This document shows positions 26,397 through 38,422 of a stretch of 64,000 bases of DNA, piece by piece; the first letter of the stretch is position 1, and each line of letters begins with the position of its first letter. A program made the translations under genes and the position numbers. A model generated the notes under the pieces. It was not told the DNA's origin and searched no databases. It worked only from the letters and a program-made list of their open reading frames with translations. This stretch comes from Varroa destructor (lineage: Eukaryota; Arthropoda; Arachnida; Mesostigmata; Varroidae), in contig NW_019211455.1 of NCBI RefSeq assembly GCF_002443255.2, positions 6,977,959-7,041,958 on the forward strand. The letters are read 5' to 3'.

Positions 26397-26611
26397 CTAA
26401 GCGAACAAGGGACAACACTGAATAAAGGCTCTGACAATAAGTGCCACAGATGCGACAAACACAATCCCACCGATGGTCCAGGAATGTTGATCTTCATCAA
26501 GAGAGTCTGACAAACTGCCTGTGTCCCGATGCAAAAAAGGAAATTTCAGCTCCGATATTGAGACGACGCCCAGTGACAAAGGTACTATGAGGAAGCAGAA
26601 AAAATATGCCT
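26397..26611 (-). CDS. Candidate terminal exon with two hydrophobic segments
   Basis: A strong acceptor (TTTTGTGTCTTTTCAG ending at 26612) opens a frame starting AYFFCFLIVPLSLGVVSI. A charged linker rich in Ser and Asp follows, then WTIGGIVFVASVALIVRAF and a TAG stop. Two membrane spans joined by about 30 polar residues suggest the C-terminus of a multi-pass protein. The nearest AATAAA on this strand is about 400 bases downstream. Family not recognised. Confidence 0.35.
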
Positions 26612-27512
26612 CTGAAAAGACACAAAAGGAAAGTAATGGCTTATACTTTACTTGGTATAAACTCGAAATGCAGATACAGCGAGTAGTAACAGAATCCATA
26701 GCTACATTATGCGGATTCGTATTATTGGCAAACTTCCGATGCATGGAGTGATCATGTACGGTCAGCCAACAAACGGTCTTAATGACACGTCCAGGCTCAC
26801 CCGTAACGAAAATAGGTTATAAGGCTTCAGTAGTCCTACATTGAATCATATAGATGTACTCCACTGCGCCGTTGTTGTACGCTTCCCGTACCACTGCACC
26901 ATTCTCTGGTACGAATGCCACCAGCCAACGGCGTTGTCAGCATAATACACGGTTGCGAGCTATTGTATGTTGCAGTTGACTGTATGGCTAGTTAAATAGG
27001 ATCGTATTTGTGCGGTTGACGTAATGCTATTCAATTGTGTCTCCAAGACGAACCAATGTTGCGTAGAAATTGAACGAGTAAAGGCAAACATTGATAAATT
27101 ATGTACGCTTTAGGCACGATATGAGAACGACGCAAAAAGGGGTATGGAAACGTGTCACCTTCCGTGACTCATATGCTGATAGTGCTCTCGCCCCTTTTAC
27201 TCATTTATATGTGATTGTCGTACCGACATTATTATAATTAATTAGAAAGGGCCAATGCTTCGACGGGTGCAAGAGCGTTGAAAAGGTCAGTTGAATATAA
27301 TTTACTGTCGTATTGTGGATCTTTTGAAATCGCGTAGAGACCTGGGCATTTGTTCGGATGAATATTTGAGCAGAAAAATTATTAAATCTAGTACTAGACT
27401 TCTTGATCTCTTAGAGATACGACAATTTACTCGCACCAAGATACTAATTAACTTGAAAATGAATTTAGACTGTTATGTCCATATGGAACAGTTTTAGGAC
27501 TGACAGGAAAGC

Positions 27513-27560
27513 ACCATAAAGTTAGGCCATGGTACTTAAGGACCAAACTAACTTTATGGT
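27513..27560. repeat. 13-bp inverted repeat with paired interior
   Basis: ACCATAAAGTTAG and CTAACTTTATGGT are perfect complements 22 bases apart, and the interior GGT/ACC pairs extend the stem. It lies about 130 bases past the donor of exon B', inside its presumed intron. Confidence 0.75.
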
Positions 27561-27692
27561 ATTTTATGTATTCTCAAGTGTCTCTCTTCAAGTGTCGAGT
27601 AAGTAAGCAAAGTTAGGAAATATCTCTATAATTTACTAAATAGTAAATAATTGCTTCGATCCGAAGAGAGAAGTTTTTGTCTAGTACATTAC

Positions 27693-27809
27693 CATAGGCC
27701 ATATTAACCTAGCGAAATCCATCGGCTGCTGCCTTACGATGGTCACTGAAAAGGTCACCTCGTCTGTGGTCAGAACCTCCGCTGCGCTGTTCGACGGCGA
27801 AGTTTTCAT
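27693..27809 (-). CDS. Candidate internal exon B', paralogue of 19494-19604
   Basis: This is a 39-codon exon with acceptor TTTAATTACAG ending at 27810 and donor ATG|GTAATG. It is phase 0 at both ends, so the symmetry matches its relative 8.2 kb away. The peptide runs from MKTSPSNSAAEV to PMDFARLIWPM. Nucleotide similarity is highest in the last 30 bases and across the donor (TGGCCTATGGTAA in both), and little remains in flanking intron sequence. Protein conservation beyond the nucleotide level, with the same reading frame and splice phases, argues for a real coding exon. The other exons of its gene were not identified. The terminal exon at 26397-26611 starts in a different phase and cannot join directly. 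Confidence 0.5.
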
Positions 27810-27821
27810 CTGTAATTAAAG

Positions 27822-27851
27822 CATTATTGTTATTATTATTATTATTATTAT
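27822..27851. repeat. (ATT)n microsatellite in intron
   Basis: About ten ATT units with one G interruption lie directly upstream (minus strand) of the exon B' acceptor, where they form AAT-rich rather than pyrimidine-rich sequence. Confidence 0.9.
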
Positions 27852-28914
27852 AGAAATTACTATGGAAGGCAGCTTTTAGCTACTACGGCACCAATGAATA
27901 GCATGAGAAAACTGACAGATTTAGAGGGAGCTAGTTAAGCTCTTTACCTACTCAAGAACTGGTGGTCACAAATAATGAATTGAAATAAGCTTCTCATTTC
28001 AGGCACTTTGAGAAGGATTAAATTAACTTTAACTTGCGATGCATGAATGTTTTATACGCCTAGTTTTGCTTCCAGTGAATATCTATCTGCTGCAATAGAG
28101 TCAAGAAAGTCTTATACACGTATAGTCCACTCCATTTTAACTAGTATGCTTGATGGACCCGAAATCTAATCAAGCTTTTGCATTTGTAATGCTATGAGGC
28201 CTTCATCATGCATAGCTCCATTTCGTAGATGCTTTTAAGTTTACTTGAAGTCCTACGCACCGACCGTAATACATAATTTAAGGAGTCCACGTTTGCCAGT
28301 GAAAGGCTGTATGCATCTGGATTCCATTTGAGTGCCGGATCCTCCTAATCCTGATTGGACGACAATGCGTCAAAGTTGTTAATCATTTAACTTGAAACAT
28401 GTAAACTTGAAATAAACTAAAGTAATTCGATGTATCTTAAAAAATTAACGGTCTGATACATGACGTGTTCACTTGCAAGAAGGCAATCGTTGTTAGAAAG
28501 CCGTTCAAGATTTTAGCTAAACGTTGATGCACTCTGAGCTGTATGCTTCTACATAATCTGCGTTTATTTGTCACTGTTAAACACGTGCCATTTTCTACAT
28601 ATTTATATTCGGAAAACACACAGAAATAAAACTCATATTACTTTCTAATGCAAAACCATCGAACTCTGAGAAGCTCCAGAACAGATTTGCGAACAGTTAA
28701 CAGAGAAAAAAAGTAGACTAACCACGAGATAAACATATTAGCTGGCATCGTAACATTCATTGATTCGGATCCTGTATAGAATCAAAGGTTTACTTGTATT
28801 ATTTTTTTATTTACTTATACACTTTATTTCTATATGCGCATTAATCTAACTGAAGTCAAAAGCGCTTCGAGTAAGTTTAGTCTCAGCTTGCAAACCGTAT
28901 TCATCAGCAAACAT

Positions 28915-29105
28915 CCTCACTGTGGCATCGCGATCCTGCATATTATATCATGTCTATATTTCGAATGGCCATTAAGCATTTCGTCAGATGGCTGGGTGGA
29001 TCCCAGCACTGAACAAAACCTGCTTGTTCTGGGATTCGAACCTAGATCACAACGGGTCCCTAAAGTCAGCATCAAGACAGTATGTCAGCTACATTGTAAA
29101 TACCC
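28915..29105 (-). mobile_element. tRNA-derived SINE, copy 2
   Basis: The minus strand has an A-box-like TAGCTGACATAC (29091-29080) and a near-consensus B box GGTTCGAATCCC (29042-29031) at tRNA-like spacing. Downstream the body CTGGGATCCACCCAGCCATC and the 13-mer GTCTATATTTCGA (28952-28964) match copy 1. No poly(A) tail remains. A plus-strand frame that crosses it (28834-29139) is only a translation of the repeat and is not a gene. Confidence 0.6.
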
Positions 29106-30649
29106 TTTCAGCAACGAAGTACCATTGCTGAAATGGTAAGACTTCTATTTGTCAATATGTTGCCTTTTGTCATAGAATCGCATTCAGAGGACAAAAAGAT
29201 CTCAGTACAGTTACGAGTATCGTAGCTGCTAGATGGAGCGGGACTAGATAATCGAGCCTATGCGCTACCCACTGGTTGGAATCGACTTAGTTAATTAATA
29301 ATAATTTAATAATTACTTAACGAATGCCATAACATGTACCACAATAGTTATGAACACGTATCGCAGTGTCGGCTAAAGCGACTGATAAACTCTAATTAAT
29401 TAGTAAAGATCGACAACAACAACAACATCTTATATGTAACTATATGAAAGATGCTAAACCTACCAGACATATTCTCGAGTCAATGCAGAAACGGTAAAAT
29501 TGACATTATTGCTTATATCGCCTATCGTCTTATCAAGTTCTCTATAACCCGCATGCCGATGGTTTCCACTTATCGAAGCGCTTACGAGTCGGGCGAAGCA
29601 TGAAAGTTGTTAATAGTGGTCGGATACACATCAAGGTTTTTTGATTGTACCTAACTAGCAGTAACTGAAAAAGTGTAAATATTTCACTAGAGATACCGTA
29701 TTCTACGAAAGCTAAACCCAGCCGGTGTAGGCTAATCTATGTTCATTCATTTTGCCTCTGTAAAGTAGAATCGCTTACCGATATTTCCACCTATACTTGT
29801 AAATAGCCTATTTCGTTGAAACAAAATGAAAGCGCAGACAGCGCTGATTAGAGGGTAGACGTAAGCTGATTAAACGCCCTGGTGGAGCAAAAAGAAAGCA
29901 GATAAACAAACGGTCTAACTAGCCGTTAAGTTTACGGTCTATACCGAATTCAAAGGCTCATATTAGGAAGCTCGTGTGGAAGATGGACATTTTTTTAAAG
30001 CAATCCATTCTTTACTGTTTATTACCTAGATATGAGCTGTTTTCAACAATGGTACCACGTTAATGACTCTCTACGGGTGACTGATTCCATATAAATGATC
30101 CTGACAGCTGCTTGTAGTCCACGTGTGTGTTCATCGAAGGGAACACTGAGCTTAGTCACAGATTTTAGTACAATTTATAGAATAGTGACATAAAGGATGC
30201 GAATCTCGCGCCATTTATTGAATTACTACAAATAAATAAATAAAGAAGTGACTTTGGGTAGAATGTCACTCAACTAGCCGAGGTCGGAGATGGTGAACGT
30301 CGAATATAGCGCAAAAAATTCGTCTCTCCTCATTGTTAGCTGTGATGTACGCTAACGAGAGATCTGGGGCATTCGCAGGCTAGTTAACTGTACGGGGGCA
30401 TTTTTAGTAGACATTACACAATACCCTTTCGTACAATAAACATCCAGCATATATACACATCTGTATAGCCGACATTTAAATAATGTAAGTGATTACAAAT
30501 GAATGGTATTATCAAAATCTAAAACTAGTATATTGACCCTAATAAAAACTAGACTGAAGAAGAAACCGACTCGCTATAATGGTATTACACCTACAATGGT
30601 TTTCATCCCATACTTTTTTCACGCGATCTATTATTTGCAATTTATTTCG

Positions 30650-30670
30650 AAAAAAAAAAAAAAAAAAAAA
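30650..30670. repeat. Poly-A (21 A)
   Basis: Twenty-one consecutive A on the plus strand. No recognisable element body precedes it. Confidence 0.9.
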
Positions 30671-31909
30671 CAGCTGAAATCTAGATAATATATGTTCTCT
30701 TCATCTGCGGATGCGAGGGAAGAACCAGAAAACAGCACAAAGCGGATTTGAGCCTAAATTTTGACACAGCGAATCCTGTTACTAGGGGATGTCCTCCAGA
30801 GCGAGAGACTTAAGATACGCTGAGAAAATGTTAACCTATCGCCAAAGAATCCATACCGCTCAAACAACGCTTCCACTTGGCCTATTGGCCAATTTCGTGT
30901 GAGGACCAATCGTCGTTAGGCGTTCGTGCATCAAATCTGACAAAGATTTATGACCGTAAAGCACGCGTCGGTCATTTGATAATTTCTAACGAATAGTATT
31001 TAACTTAATCTTATAGATCCACGGTTGGCATACGCTAGGTCTTTGCATAAACTAGAAATCAAAAGCGCAATTTTATTTGGCAAATGCATTTACGCGTATC
31101 CCAAATAACTGTTCAAGTCATAATGATTTAAGGCATTTTCCCTATGACGTACTAATTACTATTAACTTATTGTTTGTTAGCTGAGTATAAGATAAAGGTT
31201 GAAAAAAAATCTAAACAGCAAAAACGTATGCAATTCAAAGCTCTGATAGAAGCTATTCCATCAGAATTCAACACTTTTCGGACTTGCCTATTTGGATAGC
31301 GCAATTTTTTCTGGCGAACCTGACTTCCTAAATCCGGAGTCGCTATTCCGAAGACTGAACCTAAACAAGCTCAGATTTTTTTCATTCTTGTTCTTCTCAA
31401 GTCGTTCTTGCTGGTCGCAGCTACTTGATGTAGCCATCAGCTTCCGCGGATACTGCTTCAATTTAACACCTAGAGTACTTACCTAGAGTCTTTCTTTATT
31501 CGTAAATGATATTTTTATAGTAAACGCGCATTAGAGACTATTGACAGGTGTGAACCTAATAACGATGCTCAGATACACTTCGTACAAATAGATTTCAGGC
31601 TGATTAGCTGGCCCGAGCTCTCAAAACTGCCGTATTCAAAATGGCCAAAGTCTCCAAAACGCTAACCATTAGAACGTCTAGGTACATCAAGAAGGGCAAT
31701 TGAGGATCGACTGGTTTGCCTTACGGAAATCTTTCTCAAAAGCGTAAGAAAATGATACCGGTTCGTTCGGCATGAAGGAATTGAATCATACATAAACTTT
31801 AGTCCAACTTGCTAAGACTACAAACCCTTTTCTGTCATGATAAGTTGTTCTAGAAAAAGCTGGCTCCCATGATGACAGTCGATCAAAATTTGACCGAACT
31901 CAAATAAAG

Positions 31910-31914
<5 letters not shown>

Positions 31915-31959
<45 letters not shown>
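31915..31959. repeat. (TA)n microsatellite
   Basis: About 22 uninterrupted TA units. Confidence 0.95.
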
Positions 31960-31962
<3 letters not shown>

Positions 31963-32555
31963 ATACATCCATATGGGGCGTACCTAAAAAGTATTCGTAT
32001 GCAAAATGCGTGAAAAGCTGCATTTCGAAGAGATAGGACGAATGGTACAATTAAACGTCATTAATGCATTTCTAACCCGTACAGGTAGGGCTCTACAGAC
32101 TTCTTTATTACTATAGATAGATGACATCTCTCTCACTTGTCCTAAGTTCTAGCACATTCGGCACACTACAGTAAAGTCCATAGAAGTAGAATGTGTTGAG
32201 CTAATTCCTCAAAAAAGCGGCCGCATGGATACATAAATAGCTAGCGTAATAGCTTATTTACCCCCATCGTTTTTATGACGATGAGTTTCATAGTATAATC
32301 TGATGTCACTGTTAGATGCAGTAAGTCACTATTGTAAGCGATATTAATATTTCGTGCAATTACGGAAACAGCACCTGTATACCAGCTGTTCAGAGGGTCA
32401 CTTTAGCCTACTAAGTATTAAACTGCACTTTTACCAAAGTCTAAGATACATTAGAACAATGTTATTCATCGATCAATAGAGTGAAGCTGTCTTTTCGTCC
32501 GCTTAGATTGCTCTCGATGGTGAGGAGTAATGACCTTTTCAGTTAAACAAAGGCG

Positions 32556-32870
32556 ATGCGCGCAAAAACCCTTGGCGCTTTCTCAAATTCTAATTGGACC
32601 CAAAATGTAACGGAAATAGGACAGGACAAAGCGCGATACAATCGGGTACGGGCCTGTCGGTGTCACCAGCCGGAAAAGCTAACGGAAGTGAGCAAGCCTT
32701 CCATTCACATTCAAATCCTGTGACGCACTTTTCGAGAATCTTCGAGAGCAAAGGACAGCGCAACGTGTCACTCGGAGAACGCCGTCCAAGGAAAAGAAGG
32801 GGGACCCGCTGGCGAGTTCAGGGAAGCGACAACAGCCAGCTCTCACAATATTTGTACTAAGTAAATCAAA
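32556..32870 (+). other. GC-rich block with overlapping coding-like frames
   Basis: A GC-richer island in AT-rich DNA carries two plausible plus-strand frames. One starts at ATG 32556 (MRAKTLGAFSNSNWTQNVTE, 55 codons, stop at 32721-32723) and contains RACRCHQPEKL. The other (32594-32860, 88 codons, no ATG) ends Arg-rich. The minus strand is also partly open. I favour a small exon in the first frame, with low certainty. Confidence 0.2.
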
Positions 32871-35216
32871 TAATTTGGCGGCTGGCTGAAAAGGTAGTGA
32901 GGCCTACTGACATTTTCGTAAGTGCACAGTTAGCTTTTTTTTTTTATCCATTCTCTCTGATTATTGGTTTATATAGAAGCGAGATTTTCGGATAGGCAAA
33001 TAGCGCACAGATCATCCTTTAAAGTTGATTTAAACAAAGCATTAACTACGAGAGACAGAACGGAGACATTAAGCAACATACCCAACCCAATGAGTCAAAA
33101 GAATAGCTAACTAATTAACATAATATAGGAATCAACGTACGCACAGGCTGTGCCTTCAAAATTGCCTTGCCCTCAATCGTCACTTAACTCCATTTATAAC
33201 ATTATAAATGGGGTCGAATTAATGGCCATATCTAGGCCATGTAGTTGGTCGTTCCAGTTGACATCGTCTACCGCAGCCGGATCCAATGTAGGCCTTATTC
33301 TGGGCCACGCTGTGACTTTTCTCAAATTGCTAATCGACCTCGCTGTCATCGCCTAGACCCATTTATGCGTACCCCTCCCCCCCCCCAATGGGGAGGTTGA
33401 GCAAGGACAGATCACGCCAAGCATCTCCCACACAAGGTGACAGTATTTTAGTACAGATCGGTTGGATACGGATGGCTTAAACATAGCTCAGTCTAAACAC
33501 ATGAGTAGCCCGATATAACAGAAGATTCACAATACAATTTAAATATTTTTACAGATAAATGCAGCCCTTATTATTCTTTAGACAAACCCAAACTCTTTAC
33601 ATTTACTCACGAGTTCGTGCGCACAAAGTGGGCGTCGGCGAGCGTTAGATCGAGGCTGGAACGCGGGGTTTATCTCTTCTGCCGTTAGTCAGTCGAAATA
33701 TTCCATAGAGGCACCATTGGCGCTTAAGAAAAGCAATTTTGAGTTTAAGTCATTTTTTAGGCTAGGCCTCGAGCTGCTTTACAATATGAGCTACACAGAA
33801 TACTCTTTTCAAATGATTTTTTTTTTCAATCTATAAACATTCTGTAAATAGGACGTTATAAAATACGTATCTGGATGAGGGTGCGCAACTCTTTTAAATG
33901 CTTTGAAGATGTAATATAATAGGCTTGTGGTAACGCTATGATGGGTACAAAAACGCAAAAGTTAAGGACGGTAATGATCATGATGTATTATTACGCTTTA
34001 ATACAATTGCACGATAAAACTTGACGTCTGTTGCTAACAAAGGAATTGTCGCTGAGACTGGTTCGCTGAGCTAACTCTAACCAGAACAAGGTAGTTTTAA
34101 TTAAGTTGGCGCTACGATTTAAAGTTAAAACAATTGTTTCTTCAGCTTTTTCAAGCGACCACACTTTTGTTTAGCGCTATCATGGATTTCTCAGCGTATA
34201 TGTATTTCAAGTTATCTATTTACTGTTCTAGCCGCATAGGGCGTGGTCTAGCTTCACATGTTTATGTGATTCAAGCGCCACATCCTCAGATACTTTTAGT
34301 CATCCGGCGCAGACTTCAACTCGAGTTGTTGCCAAATTAGCAAGTAACGGAGTCACGGCTCCGCGACATTGATGTAACCGTGTTTCACATATCTGCCTAA
34401 AGTGGTTTATTCTGATCGCTCCCTACTTATTATACAATAAGTACCGAACTAAACATACTGACGTCATTAACTATAGGCAGGTGTACATCGACAGTAGCGG
34501 TAGCAAAAGGCGCACGTACGAGAGCGTGATACGATACCACGCATAATGGTGTTTTTTATACGGGCCAGACCCGCATGCATAGGATACGCATGGCTGTGCA
34601 CGTCTCAACGTAAATGCCCATGCATGCATATGTACAATTCGACCTAGCAATATATTGGACCCCTGGTTGCGCAAGCAGATATCATTTGACCTATGGGAGA
34701 ATGAAGATATATGCTTGATGATTCGTTATGTTTTGTATGTATATATATGCGCTTATACAATAATAATGTGGGACACTCCGACTGCAATAGACAGCTTTGT
34801 TGCTGCTTCATAAAGCAAAGTAATATGGAGTTTATTATTCAGTAGTTCTTTGTGCTTCGTATCTAGAATAGGCGGGGGGCGGGGGGTAGCGGTGCCCGGC
34901 ACATGTTTACTGTGGCGGCAGTGTCGGCAATCGTAATCGTTGGGATAGTAGATGTTCGTGATGAACGGGTAAGATGGCACGTACATCGTACATTGATCAT
35001 GATGATATTCTCTAACTACGAAGATGTCACTACGTGTACAACACTGCTTAGCCGACGAAGAAGTCCATGCTCGCCTTTTACTCAGTGTATCGTATCGGCA
35101 TCGTCATGAGGCTCACCGCAAACGATCAGAATCATTGAAGAGACGCGACTGGTAGAATGCGAACATTCACGGTGCCAACCGGCTGTTCATGGAATGGTAT
35201 CATTATGCACCTACGT

Positions 35217-35242
35217 TATATATATATATATATATATATATA
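35217..35242. repeat. (TA)n microsatellite
   Basis: About 13 TA units followed by interrupted TATA sequence to about 35265. Confidence 0.95.
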
Positions 35243-35610
35243 AGTATATATTTATATATGTACATAAAAGTAGCGTGTGAAGCAGTGCGAGACAGAACAA
35301 TAGTTACACTTACTCTTCGCCTAGAGTTAACACTGAATAGGTCGTTTTCGTATCCCATGACTTTGTTATAGCTGAATGCTCACTTGTTCAAAAAAAAAAA
35401 ACAACAGGAAAGCTTGCTGTGGCTCTCGTAGAAGAAAAATTAATCATTCCTGCGATCAAAGTACGGACCGTAATAACCAATTAGGTAGTATCTGCACCTT
35501 GGAAATCTTTTGACAAAATATTATTACTTTTTAGTTATACTTAGCCTTGCCAAGATAATACGAACCGGCAGAACTCTAGTTCCTATAGGAATAATTCCAT
35601 AGCACAATCT

Positions 35611-35898
35611 GTGCCTATTACCTGCATGGCTCCTCTTGTGGCCAAGCTACAATCAGTTCGCGGCCGCCATCAAATTTGTAGGCTTCTGCTGTTCTTACCG
35701 CCGCGAACTTTTTGTCTAAACTATGCAAATCTATATCGAACGTCCATAACAGATAGAATCACCGGTAGCAAAGAAAGGAATAGTCGTACGTATTTCTGGG
35801 CATTGAATCGACAAAAGGGGAACCAAAGAATCACGGTGAAGGATATTTTGTATGTGGGCTGTTATGTATACTGTGTGTCTCGATCTCTCTATCTTTAA
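35611..35898 (+). other. 95-codon open frame, unrecognised
   Basis: The frame reads RRHQICRLLL-like sequence, then FLPPRTFCLNYANLYRTSIT and TYFWALNRQKGNQRITVKD. It is open on both strands and without splice support. It may be a decayed transposon piece. No motif is decisive. Confidence 0.12.
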
Positions 35899-37059
35899 AT
35901 CATTCGAGTTCTCACTCGGTAGCATTCACTGCTTATTCTTTGTCGACCCCTGTACCTTTGTCCTTACATAGGAAATCTGAGCTGCAAAAAACTGCCCTTT
36001 TTGTCGTGGCGCTTTCCTCGTATGGCGATTCAGCGCGCTTCTTCTTCTCGCTTTTACGCTGCTAAGGGACATGTTCGTTCCATTGTCAGCCCAATCGCAA
36101 ATTGAACGAGTTCAATTCGAATTTAAATCTAATTTTGAAGCAAAAGCAAGAGCGAGTTTTCAACACTTTCCAACGCATACCCCCATTCGTTCTTTCTCTC
36201 CATGAATCCACCCCGAAATTCAACCAAAGTTTGCTTACATTGAATTCACCCCTCCACCCCTATCCGAACGCCTGGGGTACGTCAATTTTATCGCCCTTTT
36301 AAACTACCAGCCAACGTTCTCGTATTGCAAAGAACACGCGAACATGCCAATATTACCGTGCGCGGGCACGAGCGCTCCCCCACCGCAGGTTTTCGGTTTT
36401 GACGGGACGCAAGAAGCGAAGCGAACTTATCCACAAGTCCCCAAAACGACACAACAACGGTGAAAATAACTGACGGTGGGACCAACGTGTTTTTCGGCTC
36501 CGTGGCCACACCGGCTGAAATAGCCAAGAGCTAGGAAATATGGAGATTTCCCATTTCCAGTTCCACCTTATTGCCGCTAGTACTCCTACTAAAAGCATTA
36601 GAATTTGAATGTTTCAAATGGAATAATTTCGCTTGCAGGATGCAGGATTGGACGAGGTTGATAACATGAACAGAGAGTCATAGAACGATATGAAAACTGG
36701 CCTTGCGCCGATATCAGTGGGGAGCGATACTTCTCAATATCGCAGGTTTGCGTTCTGAGGGGCGTGTTTCGATAGGAAATAGGTACTATGAACTAAAGAA
36801 ACATTAGCAAGCAAAATATTGCAATACTCGAGACTTCCATTAATAAATCTATCTGCCAATCAACGTGAACATTATGCTTACTAATTGTTTTATGATACCT
36901 AATTTTGTGTGGTTAAGTTGTAACGAAAATTCGTGCGCGCTTTTTTTATAGAATAGAAAATACTATTCTTTTACTTTTGTGAGAATAAGTTTTTATATCA
37001 TGTGTCCCTTATATTGTTTACTTGCTTTCTTCCATTTTCACGTCAAATGATGTACGCGG

Positions 37060-37900
37060 CCTCGTCAAAGAGAGTTGTCGATCCGTGTCGAAGGAACAAC
37101 TTCGAAGTCGATTGCTAGAAAGTGGAAAAGGCGAAAATCTGTCGGCACAAGGCCCGTAGAGGGCAGCTTTGGTGATGTTTATCATGTGTGACCTCTAGTT
37201 ATCATGGAGTAGGATGCCCTAGCTTCTTTTATCGAGTCCTTTCATTTAAACAACCTGACTGATTCGGTGGAGCTAATTCAAGTGAACATATTGATGAACT
37301 GGCTAATTTGTACAAAGCAACTCCCAGTGAATAGAGTCCTCGAAGTCTCAACTTGTTTTGGATGAAGGTCTAATTGGACTTTGGTATTTGGTTCCTCTGC
37401 TGATGCGATTTACTTCGATCGCTAGTTCATGTTGACATATAGACACTGTTCATATAGACACAGTGAGAATTCTGTGCAAAAATCGGTCATCGTGACCGCG
37501 TGACGCTCGCTATCAGACGAGTTCTTGAGATGCAGCCTTAAGCCGAAATGTTTTGTTAGATTTAGAGAGTTCATGAAGCACCCGAACTTTTAGTTTCCGT
37601 GTAAGCCCAAGGGATTTGTTTTGATTAACGACGATCGTGTGGCTGTAGCCCGTGTTCGAGTTATTCCCAAGTTGTTTGTCGACCATTTTCCTTCAAAAAT
37701 ACCCTTGGATGATCGCCGTCACACTAAGACGGTTGGCCACAGCGGGGGGTGCCCTTTAGGTCCCAGATGCGCTCTTGAAACTTAGCAAACCACTCTTGAG
37801 CCATCCTTTCAGCGATAGCGTCGTTACCCAACGCAAGATGATTGTCCTAGGCTGTTCCGGCGACGTTTCAAGGTGTCGAAAATGCACTTTTCTAGCCGGA
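37060..37900 (-). mobile_element. Decayed mariner transposase
   Basis: Reading the minus strand and moving between frames recovers the order of a mariner transposase. Near the N-terminal end is AIAERMAQEWFAKFQ followed by DLKGTPRCGQPS, the usual helix-turn-helix and linker segment (about 37815-37725). Next comes ENGRQTTWE, then LHELSKSNK, the equivalent of the WVPHEL region (about 37590-37570), and FLHRI at about 37480. The equivalents of the HPKKV and ELL segments follow. HDN-RSH at about 37205-37190 is the catalytic DNARPH box, followed by TKAAL. There are several in-frame stops and frameshifts, and the catalytic Asp context is broken, so it is inactive. Clear terminal inverted repeats were not found. 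Mariners are cut-and-paste DNA transposons common in arthropods. Confidence 0.75.
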
Positions 37901-38100
37901 AACATCAATTTTTGAAGAGTTCTTTCGAATTTAAATTATGCTCAAAACATAGTGCCGCTGCAACACATATTTTTAAACACTATATCAAAAAGAAACAAGA
38001 AATAAGGGGAAGTGGTAAAAGGAAGTTTCTTAAAAAAGCGCACATTTTTTTTTCTGCCTAATAAAAAAATCGTAAGGTTCAAACCTCGTGCGCTCAAAAC

Positions 38101-38128
38101 TCGAGCAGAAGGGTTAGTTTCTGCTCGA
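38101..38128. repeat. 10-bp perfect hairpin
   Basis: TCGAGCAGAA and TTCTGCTCGA flank an 8-base loop, about 200 bases beyond the 5' end of the mariner relic. It could be near the lost terminal repeat of that element, but no second copy was seen at the other end. Confidence 0.6.
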
Positions 38129-38422
38129 CTTTTTTACTAGCTTTGCACATAGCTTTAGCGTTAATAAAATATCTTTATTAAACTGCGTATGTATTTCCGT
38201 ATCGCTATATGATACGTCTACAGGGTGCTCTTCTATTTCTCCAATTTTTGAATAACGTGATTATGAATTGGAAGCTATAAAGGCTGTTGTAAGCAAAGGC
38301 CTGAAGGAGGGAAGCCAGTAAATGCTAACGTTTATTTATATTTCTACCGTTTTCATTTTTTATAAACACTAGTGCAAAAAGAATATGTCAACAAACAATA
38401 ATGAGCTTCGGTAGTGATTTTT

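Larger units (their letters stand above)
29110..32550. other. No supported gene
   Basis: AT-rich DNA with a poly-A tract, a long TA repeat and scattered short frames. An area near 30.69-30.78 kb (GCGGATTTGAGCC) faintly resembles the SINE but was not convincing. Confidence 0.5.
32875..36950. other. No supported gene
   Basis: Short open frames only. A poly-C stretch at about 33373-33386, a small dyad CCATTTATA/TATAAATGG near 33190-33212, a G-rich run near 34873-34887 and a TA repeat are present. The block at 36.1-36.6 kb is slightly GC-richer and open in two overlapping minus frames without splice support. Confidence 0.4.

Noticed and set aside
29031..29105. Possible tRNA gene
   Set aside because: A and B boxes are present but no acceptor stem or anticodon stem could be paired, and the sequence continues into a repeated body. 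It is a SINE head.
28834..29139. 101-codon frame containing LGFEPRSQ
   Set aside because: The peptide is the translation of the SINE B box and body on the opposite strand; it is not a gene.
33337..33350. 13-base match CCTCGCTGTCATC to SINE copy 1
   Set aside because: Similarity does not extend to the rest of the SINE body on either side; probably chance.
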